Source of the DNA: JANQRA01 sp035550735 | Lineage (GTDB): Bacteria; Actinomycetota; Acidimicrobiia; Spongiisociales; ZC4RG35 | Direction: 5' to 3' | Length of the DNA: 64,000 bases | NCBI GenBank assembly: GCA_035550735.1 | Contig: DASZOM010000056.1 | Location: forward strand, 1 to 64,000 | In this document: piece after piece, positions 57,856-64,000 of the stretch | Position numbering within the stretch: position 1 is the first letter of the stretch | Layout of the letters: each line of letters begins with the position of its first letter | Made by a program: the position numbers and the translations under genes | Notes under the pieces: model-generated | Database searches by the model: none | Told to the model about the DNA's origin: nothing | What the model saw: only the letters and a program-made list of their open reading frames with translations

Positions 57856-58724
57856 TCCCCCGACTCTATTTTCACCAGGCCCGGGCTGGTCGAGTCGCCG
57901 GTCGACCCCATGGATGGCGAGCTCTGGAGTCGGGCGAGAGCCCCGCCGACCGCGGTGAGGGCGAGCCCCACCACTGCCCCGCCTATCCCGGCCAGCACGA
58001 CGAGCAACCTGATGAGCCATATCGTCGGCTCCACCGCGTCAGTCGTCCGCTCGATGCTCGCCTCTGCCTCGGCGAGGGTCTCCTCGTAGCGCCCGGTCAG
58101 CCCGATGAATCCTTCCAGGCTCTCGGAGAGAGTGGCCATCTCGCCGGCGAGGTCGCCGGTCTCCGTGGCCAGGTCGGTGGCGGAGGGGATCAAGCTGCGC
58201 AGCGCCTCGCTCTGCGCCCGCAACTCCTCGGGCAGGCCGGCGAGGGCGTCGTCCACCCGGGCGAGGGAATCACCAAAAGGCTCCTCGGGGTCGTAATCCA
58301 CCCCGAAGAACGAAAGGGCGCGCAAGGTGGCGTCTACCGCGTCGGCGGTCTGGATCGCGGCCGGCATGGCGGAGCGGATCGACTCCAATTGCTCCGGAAG
58401 ATCCTCCTCGAGGAACACGGCGACCTGCTCGAGGGTGACCACTGCATCGTCGAGTGTGGACGCCGCCTGCTCGACGCTGCCTCCCGCCGACTCCAGGCTC
58501 CGGCTGGTGCCTGCGGCGATGTCGTCGACCGAGGCGATGGTCTCCCCGATGACGTCGACGGCCGACCGGGAGACCGAAACGACCGACCGGTAGTCACCGG
58601 CCAGGCTGCCGACCAGCACCAGACCGACCACCATCCCGGCGAGGCTGAGGAGGAGGACGGCAACTCCGCCAGCCCCAATCAGGCTTGGGCGCCCGGAGAG
58701 TCGGCCCCGACTGAGACGATTCAT
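57852..58724 (-). CDS. Membrane protein with extracytoplasmic coiled coil
   Basis: 290 residues from ATG at 58724. One N-terminal span (GGVAVLLLSLAGMVVGLVLVGSLAG) and one near the C-terminus (LIRLLVVLAGIGGAVVGLALTAV) enclose about 200 mainly helical residues rich in Ala, Glu, Leu and Ser heptads, most likely a coiled coil outside the membrane. Methyl-accepting-like HAMP or kinase domains are absent. Overlaps the 292-aa gene by four bases and so belongs to the YjbQ operon. Confidence 0.7.
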   Translation of the reverse strand: MNRLSRGRLSGRPSLIGAGGVAVLLLSLAGMVVGLVLVGSLAGDYRSVVSVSRSAVDVIGETIASVDDIAAGTSRSLESAGGSVEQAASTLDDAVVTLEQVAVFLEEDLPEQLESIRSAMPAAIQTADAVDATLRALSFFGVDYDPEEPFGDSLARVDDALAGLPEELRAQSEALRSLIPSATDLATETGDLAGEMATLSESLEGFIGLTGRYEETLAEAEASIERTTDAVEPTIWLIRLLVVLAGIGGAVVGLALTAVGGALARLQSSPSMGSTGDSTSPGLVKIESGE

Positions 58725-58795
58725 CGATTGGTCACTACCCACGTCACGGCTGGTCCGAAACGGTTGGCCGGCGCCCGCCCGGGGTATACGGCGCC

Positions 58796-59764
58796 ATGCC
58801 TAACGCCCATGGGGCCCGTCCTGTCTCGACGTCCGGATTGACCAAGGACTACGGCGACGGCGCCGGCGTCTTCGACCTCGACATCGAGATCGACGCGGGC
58901 ACCATCGTCGGCTTCATCGGCCCCAGCGGCTGCGGGAAGACCACCACCATTCGCATGCTCACGGGTGTCATCGCCCCCGACTCCGGCGAGGTCGAGGTCC
59001 TCGGGGAGCGCCCGGTCGCCTTCCGCCCCCGGACCCGGGCCCGGATCGGTTACATGCCCCAGCACGCCATCCTCTATCCGGAGCTGACCCTCAGGGAGAA
59101 TCTGAACTTCGCCGCCTCCCTTTACGGCATGCCCTACCGGAGAAGGAGGCGCATCAAGACCCTCGTCGACTTCGTCGATCTCGCCGGAGCCATGAACAGG
59201 CTGCCGGAGGAGGCCTCCGGGGGCGAGCGCCGGCGGGTGATGCTGGCGTCCACGTTGATCCACAGCCCCGATCTCCTCTTTCTCGACGAGCCTACGGCGG
59301 GGATCGACCCGGTGCTTCGTCGCAAGTTCTGGGACAGGTTCCGCGAGCTGGCCGAGGCGGGGAAGACGATCGTGGTCACCACCCAGTACGTCGGCGAAGC
59401 GGCCTATTGCGACTACGTGGCGGTCATGGCCGCGGGGCGCATCCTCACCGTGGACACACCCGATGAGCTGCGGCACAAGGCGTACGGCGGCGACGTGATC
59501 GAGTTTCGCTTCGATCGCAATCTCAGCTCCGACGAGATGGCCTCCCTCGAGAGCTTGCCCGAGGTGGCCTCGGAGGAGTGGGTGGGCCCCGGTGTCGTTC
59601 GTGTCGTCGTGGCAGACCCCGAGCGGGCACGAACTGTGGTTGCCGATTGGGCATCGGAGCGCGACATCGAGCTCAGCAAGAGTGAGGCCTACCTGGCTCC
59701 CTTCGACGACGTCTTCGTCGAGTTGATATCACGGCTGGAGGCGGTCGGCAGTCATGAAGAGTGA
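58796..59764 (+). CDS. ABC transporter ATP-binding protein
   Basis: 322 residues. Walker A GPSGCGKTT, signature ASGGERRRVMLASTL, Walker B DLLFLDEPTAGIDP, and His switch VVTTQYVGEA (a Gln replaces the usual His, as is known in some exporters). A C-terminal regulatory domain is present. ATG at 58796 is preferred. It overlaps the permease start by 11 bases. Confidence 0.87.
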   Translation: MPNAHGARPVSTSGLTKDYGDGAGVFDLDIEIDAGTIVGFIGPSGCGKTTTIRMLTGVIAPDSGEVEVLGERPVAFRPRTRARIGYMPQHAILYPELTLRENLNFAASLYGMPYRRRRRIKTLVDFVDLAGAMNRLPEEASGGERRRVMLASTLIHSPDLLFLDEPTAGIDPVLRRKFWDRFRELAEAGKTIVVTTQYVGEAAYCDYVAVMAAGRILTVDTPDELRHKAYGGDVIEFRFDRNLSSDEMASLESLPEVASEEWVGPGVVRVVVADPERARTVVADWASERDIELSKSEAYLAPFDDVFVELISRLEAVGSHEE

Positions 59765-61088
59765 CCAGGGGGTCCGGGCCCGGATCATCAGGACCCTCGG
59801 CTTCTGCCGCAAGGAGCTGCTCAGCGTCCTCCGCCAGCCACGATTGCTGGTCACGCTGGTGCTGGGCCCGTTCCTGATCCTGCTCATCTTCGGTCTCGGC
59901 TATCGAGAGAGCCCACACCCGTTTCGGACACTGCTGATCGTGGGCGACGAGGAGGCGAGGGTCGCCGCGGAGCGGGCGGACCTGAGCGAGGCGTTCGGAG
60001 CCTCGATCGACCTGGTGGGGACCGCCACCGACGTCGACGAGGGCATGCGCAGCCTCGAGGGTGGCGAGGTCGATCTCCTGATCATCGCACCCGAGGATTC
60101 CATGGCCACGCTCGACAAGGGGGAGAAGGCGGTATTCGAAGTCGTCCACGGGGAAGTCGACCCGGTGGTCCGCACCTCTATCGACCTCATCGCCCGGCTC
60201 GCCGTGGACGAGATCAACCGCCGCGTGCTCGCCGAGGTGGTCGGCACTGCTCAACAGGAGACACAGGAAGTCGACGAGCCGCTTGCAGATCTTCGCGAGG
60301 GCTCGGACCGTCTGGTCGCCTCGCTGGAGCACGGCGACGACCCTGAGTCCTTGGCCGAGGCGCAGGCTCTGAACGAGAGGCTCGACGAGTTGGAGGGGAG
60401 CCTGGGCCGGGTCCAGGGCGTCGAGCCACAGCTCGTGGTGAGCCCCTTCGACGTGACGATCACCCAGGTCAACGAGGTCTCCCGATCGGCTGGCGTCTTC
60501 TACTCACCCGGGACATTGGTCCTCTTGGTCCAGCACCTGACCCTCACCTTTGCCGCCCTGTCGCTGGTGAGGGAACGTCAGCTCGGTCTCACCGAGGTGT
60601 TTCGGGTATCGCCGCTCGCAGGCACCGAGTCCCTCGTCGGGAAGTACCTGGGGTTCGGTGCGATCGCTGCGATCGTCACCGCGGTGCTGACTCTCCTGAT
60701 GTCGGTCTTCGGCGTGGAGGTGAGGGCGTCGGTGGCCATGTACTCCGTGGTGATGGCGCTCGTGATCCTCGCCTCGCTCGGACTCGGGTTCGTGATCTCC
60801 GGGCTGTCGAGGACGGACAGTCAGGCCGTCCAGTACTCGATGATCGCTCTCCTCGTGTCCATCTTCTTCACCGGCTTCGTGTTGCCTCTCGACCGTCTCG
60901 CCGAGCCCGTGCACGTGGTGTCCTATATGATCCCGGCGACGTACGGCATCCAGGCTCTCCACGACGTCATCTTCCGCGGCGTCGCAGTCGAGCTCGGTGT
61001 GCTCGCCGGACTCGTCGGCTATGCCCTCGTCCTCGGTGCCGCGGCTTGGTGGATGGTGCGTCGTGAAGTGGTGGCGCGCCCCGCCTGA
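59754..61088 (+). CDS. ABC-2 type permease
   Basis: 444 residues. An N-terminal span (LVTLVLGPFLILLIFGLGY) is followed by a large extracytoplasmic domain of about 220 residues with a Glu/Asp-rich helix, and then five or six spans typical of ABC-2 permeases (LTLTFAALSLVRERQLGLTE, ...TGFVLPLDRL). With the ATPase it forms an exporter; the substrate is unknown. Confidence 0.85.
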   Translation: MKSDQGVRARIIRTLGFCRKELLSVLRQPRLLVTLVLGPFLILLIFGLGYRESPHPFRTLLIVGDEEARVAAERADLSEAFGASIDLVGTATDVDEGMRSLEGGEVDLLIIAPEDSMATLDKGEKAVFEVVHGEVDPVVRTSIDLIARLAVDEINRRVLAEVVGTAQQETQEVDEPLADLREGSDRLVASLEHGDDPESLAEAQALNERLDELEGSLGRVQGVEPQLVVSPFDVTITQVNEVSRSAGVFYSPGTLVLLVQHLTLTFAALSLVRERQLGLTEVFRVSPLAGTESLVGKYLGFGAIAAIVTAVLTLLMSVFGVEVRASVAMYSVVMALVILASLGLGFVISGLSRTDSQAVQYSMIALLVSIFFTGFVLPLDRLAEPVHVVSYMIPATYGIQALHDVIFRGVAVELGVLAGLVGYALVLGAAAWWMVRREVVARPA

Positions 61089-61098
61089 GAGTGGCTGG

Positions 61099-62193
61099 TC
61101 AGCCCGCTCTCGTGTAGACGTGGACACCGTCCACTCCCACCACCATGTACCAGACGGAGTCGCTGCCGGGAGTGGTGCCGAGATGCGATGGTGACCCCGG
61201 GTCGGACTCGCTGAAGGGGGAGACGATCGGCTCTGAGTTGGCGACGAGCCCGTCGGGGGCGATGGAGACGATGGCGCCGATCTCGAGGCCCTCGTCCGTT
61301 TCGGGCACTCCGTAGGCGAGGATGTGGATGCTCCCGTCCTCGGTGGTCTTCACCTCGATCCCCGCCATGGCGGCGACGGTGGGATCCTCGGAGTACCTCA
61401 GCTGCAAGGTCTTGGTGACCCCGCCGTCGGGGAGATCGACGGTCACATCGCTCCCTTCCAGCGTCACCATGAACCGGCTCCCGTCCCTGGCGAGGAACCA
61501 CTCCACCGCCACCGGAGTGTCGGTGGAGGGGTCGAGGCTGTGGGGGGCGCCGTCGGCCGCCGAGAACCCGTAAAGGAGCTCGCCGTCGGTCAGGGCCCAG
61601 AGCACGGAGGCGTCCACGTCCGTGCCGGTGAACTCGCCTCCGGCGAACCGGAGCAGTGACGAGCCGGCCTCACCCCGAAAACCGGAGGCAACGATCGAGC
61701 CGTCGTCGAGGGCCTGAGGCAGCTGGTACTGGAAGTAGAGACCCTGGACGAGGATCTCGGTGGGAAACTCCGCCTGGGAGAGGTAGGCGCCGTCGTCGGC
61801 AAACTGGGCGAATCGCATCTTGGCGGCATCCATGAACCACCAGGTCCCGTCGGCCGCCTGCACCCCGTACTCGGGGCCGAACATGAGACCGTCTCCCCCC
61901 GGGGCGGTCCCGAGCGTGTCTTCCGTCTCGCCGTAGGCGAAGACCTGCTCCGTCCAGCCCGGGCCCATCTCACCGGTGGGATACAGGAGAACAGGCACCG
62001 TGTCCCCCTGTGCCTCGGCGACGGTGCTGGTGACCGCGCTGGTCATGCTCGTGGTGACCGGAAGGCTGGTGGTCGTCGGATCCCGGGTCGTACTGGGTGA
62101 CGACGTCGCGACGGTGGTGGCTGCCGGCTCCGAAGGGCTGCACGACACGATTAGGGCCGACACCAACAAGGCGAATCCTGCGGTTCGACGCAT
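61099..62193 (-). CDS. Beta-propeller lipoprotein
   Basis: 364 residues from ATG at 62193 with a signal peptide and lipobox (LIVSC), then a Thr/Ser linker with TTTS runs. The rest is beta-rich with repeated short blades such as WFMDAAKMRFAQFADDGAYL and SLLRFAGGEF. Probably a surface-anchored beta-propeller. No enzymatic motif. Confidence 0.72.
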   Translation of the reverse strand: MRRTAGFALLVSALIVSCSPSEPAATTVATSSPSTTRDPTTTSLPVTTSMTSAVTSTVAEAQGDTVPVLLYPTGEMGPGWTEQVFAYGETEDTLGTAPGGDGLMFGPEYGVQAADGTWWFMDAAKMRFAQFADDGAYLSQAEFPTEILVQGLYFQYQLPQALDDGSIVASGFRGEAGSSLLRFAGGEFTGTDVDASVLWALTDGELLYGFSAADGAPHSLDPSTDTPVAVEWFLARDGSRFMVTLEGSDVTVDLPDGGVTKTLQLRYSEDPTVAAMAGIEVKTTEDGSIHILAYGVPETDEGLEIGAIVSIAPDGLVANSEPIVSPFSESDPGSPSHLGTTPGSDSVWYMVVGVDGVHVYTRAG

Positions 62194-62232
62194 CAGGCAC
62201 TCTACGGCCGAGGACAATTAGCGTCGCGGTCC

Positions 62233-63447
62233 GTGAGCTATGCGATCGAGACGGCGGCGACAAGGGCCGGTGTCACCGAGTCCGCGGCACGCACCTACGT
62301 CCGGCTCGGCCTCGTCGATCCGGACGGGACGGGCTCGTTCTCCGACGCCGAGGTCAGGAGGATGCAGGTCCTCGACATGCTGGAGAAGGCCGGCCTCCCC
62401 ATCGAGGGTCTCGCCGAGCTCGCCAGACGTGGTGTTGTCTCGTTCGACTTCATCGAGGGCGTCGGCCAATACGTCTTCGTGCCCCTCAGCGATCGAACTT
62501 TCGCCGAGCTGGCGGCCAACACCGGTCTCCCTTGGGAGACCCTCGCCGCAATCAGGGAGAGTCTCGGAGGGGAGCCCCCGGACCCGGAGGATCGGATGGG
62601 TGAGGACGAATTGACCGTCCTGTCGCTCGCCGAGTTCCAGCATTCACTGCAGTTCCGGCCGCATGCCATCGAGCAGGCGCTCCGGGTCTACGGCGAGAGT
62701 CTGAGGAGGATCGCCGAGACCGAGGCGGAGTGGTTTCGCAGCGAGATCGCCCGTCCCATGCTGGCCAGAGGAGGCAGCGTGGACGAGCTGGCCACGTATT
62801 CGTCTGAGATCTCGTCCCGGCTCTCCACGCACACCGACGCGGCGGTCCTCGCCATCTATCACCGTCAGCAGCGCCACGCCTGGTCGGTCAACATCATCGA
62901 CGGTCTCGCCACCGCCCTCGAAGAGGCGGGTCTGCACCATCGGGATCGGAGGGTCCCGGCGATCTCGTTCCTCGATCTGACCGGATACACCCGTCTCACC
63001 GAGGAGCGTGGCGACACAGCCGCCGCCGATTTGGCGGAGGGAGTGCGTCGCATCGTCGAACGACACGCCGTGGCCCGTGGGGGCAGGGCGGTCAAGTGGC
63101 TAGGTGATGGCGTGATGCTGCACTTCCCGGTTCCGGGATCGGCCGTGGCAGCCGGGGTCGACATGGTCGCTGCCCTGGACGAGGCCGGCATGGCATCGGC
63201 TCACGTGGGGATCGACGCCGGGCCGGTGCTCTTCCGGGAAGGGGACTTCTACGGGAGGACGGTCAACGTGGCCGCCCGACTCTCCGACTTCGCCCGCCCT
63301 GGCGAGGTGCTCGTCACCCAATCGGTGGTGGACCTGGTCGACGAACCCGGTGTCAGCTTCACCGAGATCGGGCCCGTGGAGGTACGAGGCGTCGGAGAGC
63401 GACTGACGCTCTACTCGGCGTCGGGAGCCGTTGGCGACCCGGCCTGA
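62233..63447 (+). CDS. Class III nucleotide cyclase with N-terminal MerR-like domain
   Basis: 404 residues from GTG. The N-terminus (TAATRAGVTESAARTYVRLGLV and MQVLDMLEKAGLPIEGLAEL) resembles a MerR-type DNA-binding helix-turn-helix. Residues about 235-395 are a class III cyclase domain (ISFLDLTGYTRLTEERGD; GRAVKWLGDGVMLHFP; GRTVNVAARLSDFARPGEVLV). Substrate-selecting Lys/Asp residues appear near KWLGD, consistent with ATP. It would make cAMP and perhaps bind DNA. Its 3' end overlaps a convergent cyclase gene. Confidence 0.85.
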   Translation: MSYAIETAATRAGVTESAARTYVRLGLVDPDGTGSFSDAEVRRMQVLDMLEKAGLPIEGLAELARRGVVSFDFIEGVGQYVFVPLSDRTFAELAANTGLPWETLAAIRESLGGEPPDPEDRMGEDELTVLSLAEFQHSLQFRPHAIEQALRVYGESLRRIAETEAEWFRSEIARPMLARGGSVDELATYSSEISSRLSTHTDAAVLAIYHRQQRHAWSVNIIDGLATALEEAGLHHRDRRVPAISFLDLTGYTRLTEERGDTAAADLAEGVRRIVERHAVARGGRAVKWLGDGVMLHFPVPGSAVAAGVDMVAALDEAGMASAHVGIDAGPVLFREGDFYGRTVNVAARLSDFARPGEVLVTQSVVDLVDEPGVSFTEIGPVEVRGVGERLTLYSASGAVGDPA

Positions 63448-64000
63448 GGCGGTGTGACGCGCACGCCATCGTTGCTCGACAGGAGGAACCAGGTCTCCAT
63501 CTTCCCTTTGCCCTTGACGTCGATCGATCCCCGGTGCTCGAATCGGAATTCGTCGCGGAGACGGCGGTAGGTGCGATCGGTCACCTGGATCATCCCCGGG
63601 ACACCCTGTGACTCCATACGGCTCGCCGTGTTCACCGTGTCGCCCCAGAGGTCATAGCTGAACTTGTGCCTGCCGATCACCCCGGCCACCACCGGCCCGG
63701 TGTCGATCCCGATGCGCGCGGCGAGTGGGCGGCCCCCCGGGTCGGTCCGCCCGCTCACCACGTCCTGCACCGCCAGGGCCATCTCGGCGACCGCCTCGGC
63801 GTGGTCCGCCCGGGGCTCGGGGAGGCCTCCGGCGACCATGTAGGCGTCGCCGATCGTCTTGATCTTCTCCAGACCGTGACGTTCCGCCAGCTCGTCGAAG
63901 ACCGTGAACAGATCGTCGAGGTCATTGACCACTTCGGCGGGCTCCACCCCGTCGCTGCTCGCGGTGAAGTCCACGAGGTCGACGAACATCACGGTGACCT
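63411..64000 (-). CDS. Class III nucleotide cyclase (C-terminal part)
   Basis: The frame stays open to the window end, so the N-terminus is cut off. The visible domain has MFVDLVDFTASSDG, EKIKTIGDAYMVAGG (Lys and Asp metal/substrate residues) and GDTVNTASRMESQG, so it is a class III adenylate/guanylate cyclase. Its stop lies inside the last codons of the convergent cyclase, an overlap of 37 bases. Confidence 0.85.
   Translation of the reverse strand, partial: VTVMFVDLVDFTASSDGVEPAEVVNDLDDLFTVFDELAERHGLEKIKTIGDAYMVAGGLPEPRADHAEAVAEMALAVQDVVSGRTDPGGRPLAARIGIDTGPVVAGVIGRHKFSYDLWGDTVNTASRMESQGVPGMIQVTDRTYRRLRDEFRFEHRGSIDVKGKGKMETWFLLSSNDGVRVTPPQAGSPTAPDAE

Overview
The window looks like chromosomal DNA of a high-GC, aerobic, heterotrophic actinobacterium. 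The grounds are GC-rich third codon positions, frequent GTG/TTG starts, an RskA-type anti-sigma factor, and CCA-encoded tRNA-Asp and tRNA-Phe genes in the order usual for Actinobacteria. An uncultivated Acidimicrobiia-like lineage is my guess; no marker gene here proves it. No rRNA and no CRISPR array are present. The only mobile unit found is one small integrated element.

Layout. 1-5.5 kb: the end of a carotenoid-type amine oxidase, an FxsA membrane protein, and a leucine dehydrogenase / fused 2-oxoacid dehydrogenase E1 pair for branched-chain amino acid breakdown. 5.6-20 kb: diaminopimelate decarboxylase, several lipoproteins, a BBE-type flavoprotein, two acyl-CoA dehydrogenases divergent from an AtuA-like acyclic-terpene protein, an MFS transporter, and an unusual FtsH-like AAA protease with extra loops. 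20-24.5 kb: a methyltransferase divergent from a tight four-gene operon (details below). 24.5-29.5 kb: nitroreductase, a TVP38-type membrane protein, a bactofilin-like membrane protein and an ABC exporter. 29.5-32.6 kb: an NTF2-like protein and an ECF sigma factor coupled to a membrane protein with duplicated extracytoplasmic domains. 32.7-37.7 kb: a 4.9-kb integrated element in tRNA-Phe, carrying a Fic protein, tyrosine integrase, SEC-C protein and kelch-like lipoprotein, bounded by a perfect 50-bp direct repeat. 37.9-45.8 kb: terpene-cyclase-fold protein, an ECF sigma/anti-sigma pair divergent from a lipoprotein, a TetR/SDR pair with a clear operator, two alcohol dehydrogenases and a thioesterase. 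45.8-49.3 kb: a thiamine ABC transporter (thiBPQ) behind a TPP riboswitch. 49.3-55.5 kb: FabF-like synthase, SDR, a large acyl-CoA dehydrogenase, a sirtuin and a trans-sulfuration enzyme. 55.5-64 kb: HAD phosphatase, a YjbQ cluster, an ABC exporter, a lipoprotein and two class III nucleotide cyclases facing each other.

The most interesting system is the operon at 20886-24496: a PglC-type phosphoglycosyl transferase, E1-alpha, E1-beta, and a protein in which a lipoyl domain and a subunit-binding domain are fused to a PglD/NeuD-type sugar N-acyltransferase instead of the normal E2 catalytic core. I infer a dedicated 2-oxoacid dehydrogenase-like complex that makes an acyl-lipoyl group and hands it to an amino-sugar, which PglC then loads onto a lipid carrier. 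I know of no characterised example.

Other points of note are a 48-49-bp hairpin repeat present three times beside lipid-metabolism genes (10.2, 49.3 and 51.4 kb), helically phased repeats just inside both ends of the integrated element, and a terminator-like hairpin inside the leucine dehydrogenase gene.
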